Part shown: piece after piece, positions 1 through 6,293 of the stretch
Layout of the letters: every line of letters begins with the position of its first letter
How positions within the stretch are numbered: position 1 is the first letter of the stretch
Source: Lysobacteraceae bacterium
GTDB lineage: Bacteria > Pseudomonadota > Gammaproteobacteria > Xanthomonadales > Xanthomonadaceae
DNA length: 7,730 nt
Direction of reading: 5' to 3'
Assembly: GCA_028293685.1 (NCBI GenBank)
Contig: JAQGOI010000141.1
Location: 1 to 7,730, forward strand
Notes under the pieces: generated by a model
Seen by the model: only the letters and a program-made list of their open reading frames with translations
Database searches by the model: none
What the model was told of the DNA's origin: nothing
Position numbers and translations under genes: made by a program

Positions 1-1622
1 AGCGTCCCGTGGTGGTCGACGACCAGCGTGCGCGCGACGGGGTTGCCTGGCACCTGCGCAATCACCGGGACCGGCCACGTCAGCGGGGTCTTGTCGGGGC
101 GATCGCGGGTGAACTCGCCTTGCGTCAGTTGCAGCGTGGTCTTTCCACCCGAGCACGTTCCGCTTTCAACGCGGATCAACGGCACGCCGGGTTGCAGCGT
201 GAAATCATGCGCGATGGCGGTGATCGGCTTGCCTGCCGCCTTTTCCACCGACTGCCAGAAATCGTCGGAGACGGTATTGCCGTACGCGTGCTTGCGCATG
301 TAACTGCGTACGCCCGTGCGCCATGCATCGGCGCTGACATAACTCTCCAGCATCCGGATGACGGCCGCACCCTTGGAGTACGTGATCGCATCGAACGCCT
401 GGCTGGCCTGCTCGACGGTCTCCACGTGCTGCACGACCGGATGCGTGCTGGCGACTGAGTCGCGTGACATGGCCGACTGCCGGGATTCGACTTCCGACAG
501 TTCCGAATGCCACTCGGGATGCAGCTTGGTGGTGGTGCGCGCGGACATCCACGTCGCGAACCCTTCATTGAGCCAGAGGTCGTCCCACCAGCGCATCGTC
601 ACCAGATCGCCGAACCACTGGTGCGCCATCTCGTGCGCGGCGACCTCGAACACCCGTTGCCGGTCGGACTCGGAGGCAATCGTCGGGTCCAGCAGCAACG
701 TGTGTTCGAATGTGAAGATCGCACCCCAGTTTTCCATCGCGCCGAAGAACTGGCTCTGGCCCGGTGCAGCGACGTTGTCGAGCTTTGGCAGCGGATACGG
801 CGTGCCGAAGTACTCGTTGTACTCGCGCAGGACATCGCGCGAGGACTCCAGCGCGAATCGCGCCTGTGGCACCAGTCCCTTCTGCGTCACCACGCCAACC
901 TGGGTACGACCGGACTGGAGCGTCGCGCGGTCGAAGTCGCCGAGCGCGAAAAACAACAGATAGGTCGACATCTTCGGCGACGCCATGAATCGCACCTGCG
1001 TCATTCCATTCGGCAACACCGTCGTTTTTGCCGCCGGCATGTTGCTGACCGCCATCTGCGCAGAAGGAACGGTCGCCTGCAGGTCGAAAGTCGCTTTGTA
1101 GTCGGGCTCGTCCCACGAGGGGATGAAGCGACGCGCGTCGGAGTTCTCGAACTGCGTGTACAACGCGCGCTTGTGTCCGGCAGGCGTGTCGTAATCCAGC
1201 GCGAACAGACCGTTGGCCTGCGTCCCGATCCTGCCGGTATACGCCATCGTCAGGACGTACGCGCCGACGGGCAAGGGCTTCGCGAAAGTAAAGGTCGCAG
1301 TCTGCTGGTCGGCATCGACAGCCACGTGCGACGCCGGCGTTGTTGAGCCGCCCTTGGCAGCGGCCACGGTCACCGCGGAGAACACCAGGTCTTCGGCGTT
1401 GAGGGTGATGCTTGCCGTGGGCTGCAGTACGTCGATCGCGACCGCGACCCTGCCGTCGAAATCCATGGCTTGCGCATGGGGGACCACGGCCACGTCGTAA
1501 TGCGTTGGACGTACGTTGCGCGGCAGTTGGGTCGTGGTCTGCGGCGTCGCCGACTGGGCAGCAGCCGACAGGGAAACGAAGGCGACGGCAAGCGACAGTG
1601 CGTTGGCCTGTAGGCGGCGCAT
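1..1622 (-). CDS. Exported M1 family zinc aminopeptidase (C-terminus beyond window)
   Basis: Metallopeptidase predicted to remove N-terminal residues from peptides, acting outside the cytoplasm. Reading the minus strand from ATG at 1622 gives 540 open codons to the window edge; the C-terminal domain is missing because the window ends. Residues 1-23 look like a Sec signal peptide (MRR, a hydrophobic stretch, then AAAQS-A). An N-terminal beta domain follows (about 30-230). The catalytic domain shows the M1 exopeptidase motif GAMENWG (294-300), the zinc site HEMAH (330-334) with the third ligand E353 in WLNEGFATW, and the transition-state tyrosine Y415 in ITYSKGA. All key residues are intact. 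An AAGGA ribosome binding site lies six bases before the ATG. It is on the same strand as tesA, 124 bp downstream of it; co-transcription is possible but unproven. Family assignment is very secure. It is not the 870-residue cytoplasmic PepN of E. coli in the strict sense, so no symbol is given. Confidence 0.96.
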   Translation of the reverse strand, partial: MRRLQANALSLAVAFVSLSAAAQSATPQTTTQLPRNVRPTHYDVAVVPHAQAMDFDGRVAVAIDVLQPTASITLNAEDLVFSAVTVAAAKGGSTTPASHVAVDADQQTATFTFAKPLPVGAYVLTMAYTGRIGTQANGLFALDYDTPAGHKRALYTQFENSDARRFIPSWDEPDYKATFDLQATVPSAQMAVSNMPAAKTTVLPNGMTQVRFMASPKMSTYLLFFALGDFDRATLQSGRTQVGVVTQKGLVPQARFALESSRDVLREYNEYFGTPYPLPKLDNVAAPGQSQFFGAMENWGAIFTFEHTLLLDPTIASESDRQRVFEVAAHEMAHQWFGDLVTMRWWDDLWLNEGFATWMSARTTTKLHPEWHSELSEVESRQSAMSRDSVASTHPVVQHVETVEQASQAFDAITYSKGAAVIRMLESYVSADAWRTGVRSYMRKHAYGNTVSDDFWQSVEKAAGKPITAIAHDFTLQPGVPLIRVESGTCSGGKTTLQLTQGEFTRDRPDKTPLTWPVPVIAQVPGNPVARTLVVDHHGT

Positions 1623-1628
1623 GGAGAT

Positions 1629-1633
1629 TCCTT
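1629..1633 (-). promoter_or_regulatory. Ribosome binding site of the M1 aminopeptidase
   Basis: AAGGA on the minus strand, six bases before the ATG at 1622. It supports that ATG as the start and places the signal peptide at the true N-terminus. Confidence 0.7.
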
Positions 1634-1698
1634 GATTGGGGGACAGCCAGCCGCAGGCCACCTCCGAGCTTGCCGGGCGGCCAACGTGCGCGACACCC

Positions 1699-1724
1699 CC
1701 GGAAGTCACGGGTGATGTGACCGG
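1699..1724 (-). other. Imperfect inverted repeat between tesA and the aminopeptidase gene
   Basis: GTCAC (1705-1709) pairs with GTGAC (1717-1721) across a seven-base loop, and CCG (1699-1701) can pair with CGG (1722-1724) past a three-base bulge. It lies 23 bases after the tesA stop. No run of U follows on the minus strand, so it is not a standard intrinsic terminator. It might attenuate tesA transcripts, bind a regulator, or be chance in GC-rich DNA. The rest of the 124-bp gap shows no promoter I can defend. Confidence 0.2.
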
Positions 1725-1746
1725 CCGACCGGATTCCCCACGCGCG

Positions 1747-2430
1747 CTAGTCGAGCATTGGCCCCAGGGTCGTCCAGACGTGGTCGCGAAGCAACGGCTG
1801 CACGCGCGCCACCGGGTGCATGTTGTCGGCCTGGAAGGCGTTCGGCTCGCGCATGATCGGCGCCAGCAGGAACGGCACGAAAGCCGTATGGAACCGCTGC
1901 GCGAGGTCGCTGTACACGCCTTCGAATTGCCGGGTGTAGTCGGGTCCGTAATTGGGTGGCAGGCGCATGCCGATCAGCAGCACCCTGGCATGGATGCCCT
2001 GCGCGGCGCCGATCATGTAGGCGAGGTTGTGTCGCGACTGTCGCAGCGAAAGCCCGCGCAGGCCGTCATTCGCGCCCAGTTCGATCACCACGATGGCGGG
2101 CCGCAGGCGAACGACCGCGTCGATGACCCGCGCCGCGCCGCCGGAGGTCGTCTCCCCACTGATGCTGGCGTTGACCAGGCGCCAGCCAGGCTTGCTCAGT
2201 GCCATCCGCTGCGCCGTCAACGGTACCCAGCCCTGGCCGGCCTCGAGCCCCAATCCTGCGGACAGCGAATCGCCCATCACCAGCACCGTCCGCGCCTCAT
2301 GGGTGGCACTCGGGCGCTGTGCCGTAGGGGCAACGGTGTTGGGGTGCGCCTGGGCGAGGCTGGCGGCCACCAGCAAAAGCACCGCCACCCATTGAAGCCA
2401 GCGCCGGCAAGCCGCATTGAAGGACGTCAT
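1747..2430 (-). CDS. tesA: Periplasmic SGNH esterase/thioesterase, TesA type
   Basis: A 227-residue hydrolase of the GDSL/SGNH family, expected to cleave acyl esters and thioesters (thioesterase I / lysophospholipase L1 / arylesterase activities). Residues 1-28 form a signal peptide with hydrophobic core WVAVLLLVAASL and likely cleavage after AQA, so the enzyme should be periplasmic. All four SGNH blocks are present: GDSLS with nucleophile S55, SGETTSGG with G92 as oxyanion-hole residue, GANDG with N121, and DNMHP with catalytic D202 and H205. Without the signal the length matches E. coli TesA (about 180 residues) apart from a short extra N-terminal linker. An AGGGAG ribosome binding site lies six bases before the ATG. 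The gene is divergent from ybbA, as in E. coli, and E. coli TesA has been reported to work with the YbbAP transporter, so a shared role is likely. The exact substrate cannot be read from sequence. Confidence 0.94.
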   Translation of the reverse strand: MTSFNAACRRWLQWVAVLLLVAASLAQAHPNTVAPTAQRPSATHEARTVLVMGDSLSAGLGLEAGQGWVPLTAQRMALSKPGWRLVNASISGETTSGGAARVIDAVVRLRPAIVVIELGANDGLRGLSLRQSRHNLAYMIGAAQGIHARVLLIGMRLPPNYGPDYTRQFEGVYSDLAQRFHTAFVPFLLAPIMREPNAFQADNMHPVARVQPLLRDHVWTTLGPMLD

Positions 2431-2436
2431 GTGGTT

Positions 2437-2442
2437 CTCCCT
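2437..2442 (-). promoter_or_regulatory. Ribosome binding site of tesA
   Basis: AGGGAG on the minus strand with six bases to the ATG at 2430. It fixes the tesA start ahead of the signal peptide. Confidence 0.7.
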
Positions 2443-2539
2443 GGGCAGGCGACAGTGCCGGCCTGCTGCTCAACCTGCGATGAAGGATCCGTAACCATGG
2501 CTGCCATGCTCGACGACGTCGCGATTTTGCTGGTGACGC
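2443..2539. promoter_or_regulatory. Divergent intergenic region between tesA and ybbA
   Basis: The two genes point away from each other across 109 bp, so transcription signals for both must lie here or extend into the coding starts. I see no clear -35/-10 pair on either strand. The region also contains AAGGA (2483-2487) nine bases before an ATG at 2497, which opens a 16-codon frame running into ybbA. The promoter role is inferred from gene orientation only. Confidence 0.45.
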
Positions 2540-2547
2540 ATGGATAA
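2497..2547 (+). CDS. Possible 16-codon leader peptide overlapping the ybbA start
   Basis: ATG at 2497 opens a short frame, MAAMLDDVAILLVTHG, ending at TAA 2545-2547. It is preceded by AAGGA at a spacing of nine bases, a better ribosome binding site than the one visible for ybbA itself. Its last codons overlap the ybbA ATG (2540) in another frame, the geometry expected of translational coupling. The peptide resembles nothing I know, and a frame this short can occur by chance. Treat it as a hypothesis. Confidence 0.25.
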   Translation: MAAMLDDVAILLVTHG

Positions 2548-3271
2548 GGTCGCAACCGGCCGCATGCAAGCCAATTGCCGTTTGCCGCCCGTCCTCGCGC
2601 CGTCGACCGCATTGCAGGTCAGCGGGCTGGGCAAGCGCGTGCCCTTGCCGAGCGGCGAACTGACCATTCTCGAAGACATCAACTTCGCGATTGCGCAGGG
2701 CGACACGATCGCCGTGGTCGGCGCCTCCGGTTCGGGCAAGAGCACGTTGCTGGCACTGATGGCGGGGCTCGACACCCCCAGCAGCGGCACCGTGCTGCTC
2801 GATGGCGCCGCGTTGTCGACCCTGAACGAAGATGGACGCGCGCGGGTACGCGGCGAGAAGGTCGGCTTCGTGTTCCAGAGTTTCGAGCTGCTGCCTTCGC
2901 TGACGGCACTGGAAAACGTGATGCTGCCGCTGGAACTGCGCGGCGATGCGGAAGCGCAATCGCCGGCGCAGGCGATCCTGCGCACGGTCGGACTGGGTGA
3001 ACGCCTCGATCACTATCCTAGGCAACTGTCGGGAGGCGAACAACAACGCGTCGCACTGGCACGTGCGTTCGTGACGCAACCCTCGCTGTTGTTCGCCGAC
3101 GAACCGACCGGCAATCTGGATACCGTCACCGGGCAGGCGATCATCGACTTGCTGTTCGCGCTCAATGCCGACGCCGGCACCACGCTGGTGCTGGTCACGC
3201 ACGACGAAGCCCTGGCGTCGCGCTGCAGTCGCATCCTGCGGCTGGATGGTGGACGGCTGGTCGCGGCATGA
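2540..3271 (+). CDS. ybbA: ABC transporter ATPase YbbA (type VII / LolD-MacB class)
   Basis: Cytoplasmic ATPase subunit of the YbbAP transporter; it binds and hydrolyses ATP to drive the YbbP permease. The 243-residue protein has every ABC motif in order: Walker A GASGSGKST (61-69), Q-loop Q113 in FVFQSF, signature LSGGEQQR (163-170), Walker B LLFADE (183-188) with catalytic E188, D-loop GNLD (191-194), and switch histidine H221 in VTHDEA. The FVFQSFELLPSLTALENV stretch closely matches E. coli YbbA as I recall it. The conserved domain starts near residue 25, so the N-terminus is some 15-20 residues longer than usual. M9 (2564) is an alternative start, but neither ATG has a strong ribosome binding site of its own. 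The gene overlaps ybbP by four bases (ATGA), so the two are surely co-translated. LolD is a close paralogue; the tesA/ybbP context favours YbbA. Confidence 0.94.
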   Translation: MDKVATGRMQANCRLPPVLAPSTALQVSGLGKRVPLPSGELTILEDINFAIAQGDTIAVVGASGSGKSTLLALMAGLDTPSSGTVLLDGAALSTLNEDGRARVRGEKVGFVFQSFELLPSLTALENVMLPLELRGDAEAQSPAQAILRTVGLGERLDHYPRQLSGGEQQRVALARAFVTQPSLLFADEPTGNLDTVTGQAIIDLLFALNADAGTTLVLVTHDEALASRCSRILRLDGGRLVAA

Positions 3272-5796
3272 AGCTCATTCGGCTGGCATGGCGACAATTG
3301 CGTCGCGACCTCAAGGCCGGCGACATCCGCATCCTGATCGCGGCACTGATGCTGGCGGTGATCGCGGTAACCGCGGTGGGCTTCATCACCGACCGCGCCA
3401 ACCGCGCATTGCTGATCGAAGCCAACCGGCTGATGGGCGGCGACGCCGTGTTGCGCGCCGACAAACCCATCACGGGCGTCATCCGCGATGCCAGTGCTGC
3501 ATCGGCGCTGCGCCACACCGACGAGATCGAACTGGACAGCATGGTCCGCGTCGGCACTGGCGACGATGCCCAGTTGCGCCTGGGCGAGCTGCACGCACTC
3601 GGCGCGGGCTTTCCGTTGCGTGGCAGTTTCCGCCTGGTGGATGCCGGCGGCGTCGAACGCGATGCAGCCCGACGGCCCGACCGGGGCACGGTGTGGATGA
3701 GCCGCGCCGGTGCGGTCGCGCTCGGCGCCAGGATCGGCGACGCCATCGCAGTGGGTTCGACGACGCTGCGTCTCGACGCGATCGTGCTGAAGGAACCCAA
3801 CGCTGCGCTGGATTACTTCAACGTCGCGCCGCGTGTCTTCCTCAATGCCGGCGACCTGCCAGCGACCGGCCTGGTGCAGGAAGGCAGCCGCGTCGGCTAT
3901 CGACTGATGGTCGTTGGCGACAGCCGCACAGTGGAGCGCTTCGTCGCCATCGCCAACGCAAACATCGGACGCGGACAGCGACTGGAAACCGCCGGCCAGA
4001 CCAATCCCGAAATCCGTTCCGCCCTCGATCGCGCCGGGCGATTCCTGGGTCTGGCGGCACTGGTGTCCGTCGTGCTCGCCACCGTGGCCGTAGCCATGGC
4101 CGCGCGGCGCCACAGCGAACGTCATCTCTCCGGTGCGGCCGTGATGCGGTGCCTGGGCGCCAGCCAACGCATGCTGGTCGGTATCCATGTCGGCGAAATG
4201 GTCCTGCTCGGATTGATCGCCAGCGTGCTCGGCGTGGCGATCGCGTTTGCATTGCAATGGGCCGTGGCCGATTGGCTCGCGCAGCTGCTCAAGCTCTCGA
4301 TCCCCGCCGCTGGGTGGATGCCGGCGCTGCAGGGACTCTGCGTCGGCATGGTCGTTCTGCTCGCCTTTGCCACGCCGCCGGTGCTGGCGCTGCGGCGCGT
4401 TTCCGCACTCCGGGTGATCCGGCGCGACCTGGATGCGACCGAACCCAGCGCGTGGCTGGTCACGCTTGCGGGATTCACCGGGATGGCCGCCCTGCTGTGG
4501 TGGAAGGCGGGCTCGGCGACACTGGGCGGCGCAATGCTGCTTGGCATCGCAGCCACGCTCGCGGTGCTCGCGCTGCTGGCGTGGATGCTGATCGTAATCG
4601 TGCGCCGGCTGCGTCCGCGCCTGCGCGGCAGCCTGCGCTATGGGCTGGCGAACGTCAGTCGCCGACCCGGCACCAGCATCGCGCAGGTGTCGGCATTGGG
4701 TCTGGGACTGATGGCGCTGCTGCTGCTCGGTTTCGTGCGCACCGACCTGCTCGATCGCTGGCAGCACTCGCTGGCGCAGGACGCGCCCAATCGATTCCTG
4801 ATCAATGTGCAGTCGGACCAGGTGCGACCGGTCACGGATTTCATTTCCGCACAGCACCTGCCAGCGCCCGTGTTGTTTCCGATGGTCCGTGGCCGCCTGC
4901 TGACACGCAACGGCACGCCGGTCACTGCGAAAACCGTGAAACGCGACGGCGACAGTGGCGACGATGACGCCGCACCGTCGCGTCGCGCGGATCGCGAATT
5001 CAATCTGTCGACCGCAACCACCCTGCGCGCCGACAACACCATCGTGGCCGGCAGGCTCTGGCCACCGACGCGACTGCGTACACCGCAGATCTCGGTCGAG
5101 CAGCGTTTCGCCGATTCGCTGGGATGGAAGCTCGGCGACCGCATCGCCTTCGATATCGCCGGACAACGGTTCGAGGCGCCGATCACCAGCCTGCGCAGCG
5201 TCGACTGGGAAAGTTTCCGCCCCAACTTCTTCGTCGTCGCATCGCCCGGCGCGCTCGACGGCTATCCGGCGAGCTACGTCACTGCGGTCAAGGTGCCACC
5301 TGGCAACACGCGCTTCACCGCAACGCTCGTCGAGCACTTTCCCAACGTGTCGGTGATCGACATCGAGGCGGTGCTGCAACAGGTGCGTGCGACCGGCGAC
5401 CAGGTGTCGAAGGTCGTGCAGGTCGTGTTCTGGTTTTCGCTCGCGGCCGGCGTGCTGGTGTTGCTGGCGGCGATCAGTGCGAGTCAGGACGAACGCCTGC
5501 TCGAGGGCGGCGTCATGCGCGTGCTCGGCGGCAGCCGGCGACAATTGCGGCTGGCGCAGGCATCGGAATTTGCGGCCATCGGCTTGCTGTCCGGGCTCGT
5601 GGCCGCGATCGCGGCATCGATCCTGTCGGGCGTCGTCGCGCAGCGCGTATTCGACCTGCCGTGGACACCCAACTGGAAGCTGGCCGTCTTCGGCGGTGCC
5701 ATCGGCATGCTCGCCGCGTTGGTCGCGGGGCTGGTCGCCACCCGACGCGTGGTTGATGTTCCGCCGAGCGTCGTGCTTCGCGAGCTGCAGGGCTGA
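3268..5796 (+). CDS. ybbP: ABC transporter permease YbbP (FtsX/MacB-like)
   Basis: Inner-membrane subunit of the YbbAP type VII ABC transporter, a class that moves or extracts substrates on the periplasmic side rather than passing them through a channel. The 842-residue protein shows ten predicted membrane helices: about 21-41, 259-279, 312-332, 354-376, 396-413, 419-445, 471-491, 716-737, 768-792 and 805-826. Two large periplasmic domains, about 42-258 and 492-715, each sit in front of an FtsX-like helical unit. This duplicated layout is typical of YbbP (about 800 residues in E. coli), and REFNLSTATTLRADNTIVAG resembles the corresponding E. coli region. Residues 557-577 form a polar Asp- and Arg-rich stretch that may be a lineage-specific loop. 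The ATG overlaps the ybbA stop, implying translational coupling. The C-terminus, VPPSVVLRELQG, looks natural, so the gene is complete. The substrate is unknown; a hydrophobic or lipid-like molecule handed to TesA is a reasonable inference. Confidence 0.94.
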   Translation: MKLIRLAWRQLRRDLKAGDIRILIAALMLAVIAVTAVGFITDRANRALLIEANRLMGGDAVLRADKPITGVIRDASAASALRHTDEIELDSMVRVGTGDDAQLRLGELHALGAGFPLRGSFRLVDAGGVERDAARRPDRGTVWMSRAGAVALGARIGDAIAVGSTTLRLDAIVLKEPNAALDYFNVAPRVFLNAGDLPATGLVQEGSRVGYRLMVVGDSRTVERFVAIANANIGRGQRLETAGQTNPEIRSALDRAGRFLGLAALVSVVLATVAVAMAARRHSERHLSGAAVMRCLGASQRMLVGIHVGEMVLLGLIASVLGVAIAFALQWAVADWLAQLLKLSIPAAGWMPALQGLCVGMVVLLAFATPPVLALRRVSALRVIRRDLDATEPSAWLVTLAGFTGMAALLWWKAGSATLGGAMLLGIAATLAVLALLAWMLIVIVRRLRPRLRGSLRYGLANVSRRPGTSIAQVSALGLGLMALLLLGFVRTDLLDRWQHSLAQDAPNRFLINVQSDQVRPVTDFISAQHLPAPVLFPMVRGRLLTRNGTPVTAKTVKRDGDSGDDDAAPSRRADREFNLSTATTLRADNTIVAGRLWPPTRLRTPQISVEQRFADSLGWKLGDRIAFDIAGQRFEAPITSLRSVDWESFRPNFFVVASPGALDGYPASYVTAVKVPPGNTRFTATLVEHFPNVSVIDIEAVLQQVRATGDQVSKVVQVVFWFSLAAGVLVLLAAISASQDERLLEGGVMRVLGGSRRQLRLAQASEFAAIGLLSGLVAAIAASILSGVVAQRVFDLPWTPNWKLAVFGGAIGMLAALVAGLVATRRVVDVPPSVVLRELQG

Positions 5797-5797
5797 T

Positions 5798-6103
5798 GCC
5801 GCGTTCGACGAAGGAACGGTCGACACGCTGCTCAAGCCGGCGCACAAGGCCGACCTGACGAAGGTGCTGACCTATCACGTCGTGTCGGGAAAACTGGATG
5901 CCGAAGCGCTCAAGGCGCAGATCAACGCAGGCGGCGGCAAGGCGAAGCTCACGACCGTCCAGGGTGAAACGCTGGTCGCGAGCGTCATGAACGGTGGTAT
6001 CGCATTGACCGACAGCAAGGGCAACATGGCGGTGGTCACCACCGCAGACGTCATGCAGAGCAATGGCGTCATCCATGTCATCGACAAGGTGCTGATGCTG
6101 TAG
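5798..6103 (+). pseudogene. 5'-truncated fasciclin (FAS1) domain protein remnant
   Basis: About 100 codons, open from just after the ybbP stop to TAG at 6103, encode the C-terminal part of a bacterial FAS1 domain. Recognisable pieces are GTVDTLLKP (near 5813), VLTYHVVSGKLDA (the central YHVV motif), LTTVQGETL, VTTADV and the H2 motif NGVIHVIDKVLML at the very end. FAS1 domains are usually about 130-140 residues and, in small secreted proteins of this kind, follow a signal peptide. Here the signal peptide, the first strands and the TVFAPT part of the H1 motif are missing. No usable start exists: the ATG at 5796, overlapping the ybbP stop, is in another frame and stops after 20 codons, and the first in-frame ATG lies deep inside the domain. 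Composition matches the neighbours and no internal stops have built up, so the truncation may be recent. The intrinsic terminator that follows was probably this gene's own. Most likely a remnant left by a deletion next to ybbP; an assembly error is the alternative. Confidence 0.8.
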
Positions 6104-6128
6104 TGTCCTCGTCGTCCCTACGGTGCAC

Positions 6129-6155
6129 GGGGGCGGCTCAGGCCGCCCTCTTTTT
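6129..6155 (+). terminator. Rho-independent terminator
   Basis: GGGCGGC (6131-6137) pairs perfectly with GCCGCCC (6142-6148) around the four-base loop TCAG. The stem extends to nine pairs with one G-U, and is followed by TC and TTTTT (6151-6155). It lies 26 bases after the FAS1 stop and should end transcripts coming from ybbA-ybbP and the FAS1 remnant. It works on the plus strand only; the minus-strand copy has no U run after the stem. Confidence 0.9.
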
Positions 6156-6293
6156 GCACGTATCGGATTGCGTCAGCCCGCCCCTGGAGGTGTGTTGCGC
6201 AGTCTCCGGCTTTATGAACGGGATATCTGGCGGCGTAGAGCCATCCGACTCCCTTTCAGCCGACCTGTCACGGGGTCAGCGTAGGGTGATCGC
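6156..6293 (+). promoter_or_regulatory. Leader region of the histidine kinase gene
   Basis: The 138 bp between the terminator and the kinase start must hold the kinase promoter, since the terminator separates it from the operon before. I could not find a convincing sigma-70 box pair. GAAC at 6217-6220 could belong to an alternative sigma factor promoter, but this is weak. AGGG at 6283-6286, seven bases before the ATG at 6294, is the likely ribosome binding site. Confidence 0.4.

Noticed and set aside
507..1346. 279-codon plus-strand frame within the aminopeptidase region
   Set aside because: The minus strand carries the GAMENWG and HEMAH...E motifs across this stretch; the plus-strand product is an Arg-rich shadow.
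1636..2547. 303-codon plus-strand frame opposite tesA
   Set aside because: It is antisense to tesA, whose signal peptide and four SGNH motifs are intact. The translation is low-complexity Arg/His-rich with no domain. Only its last 16 codons, with their own ribosome binding site, are kept as a separate weak candidate.
5387..5797. Possible long protein leading in frame into the FAS1 fragment
   Set aside because: The frame is open through the 3' end of ybbP, but the translation there is a Cys/Arg/Ser-rich shadow of the ybbP frame, with no signal peptide or FAS1 N-terminus. Only the part after the ybbP stop matches FAS1.
3013..5847. 944-codon open frame on the minus strand opposite ybbA/ybbP
   Set aside because: The translation is rich in His, Gln, Arg and Ala without hydrophobic cores or motifs, as expected antisense to a GC-rich gene. 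The plus strand encodes two unmistakable transporter proteins with intact motifs over the same bases.
5796..5858. ATG overlapping the ybbP stop (TGATG) as a coupled start for the FAS1 protein
   Set aside because: It is out of frame with the FAS1 sequence and stops after 20 codons. A programmed frameshift would be needed and no slippery site is visible.
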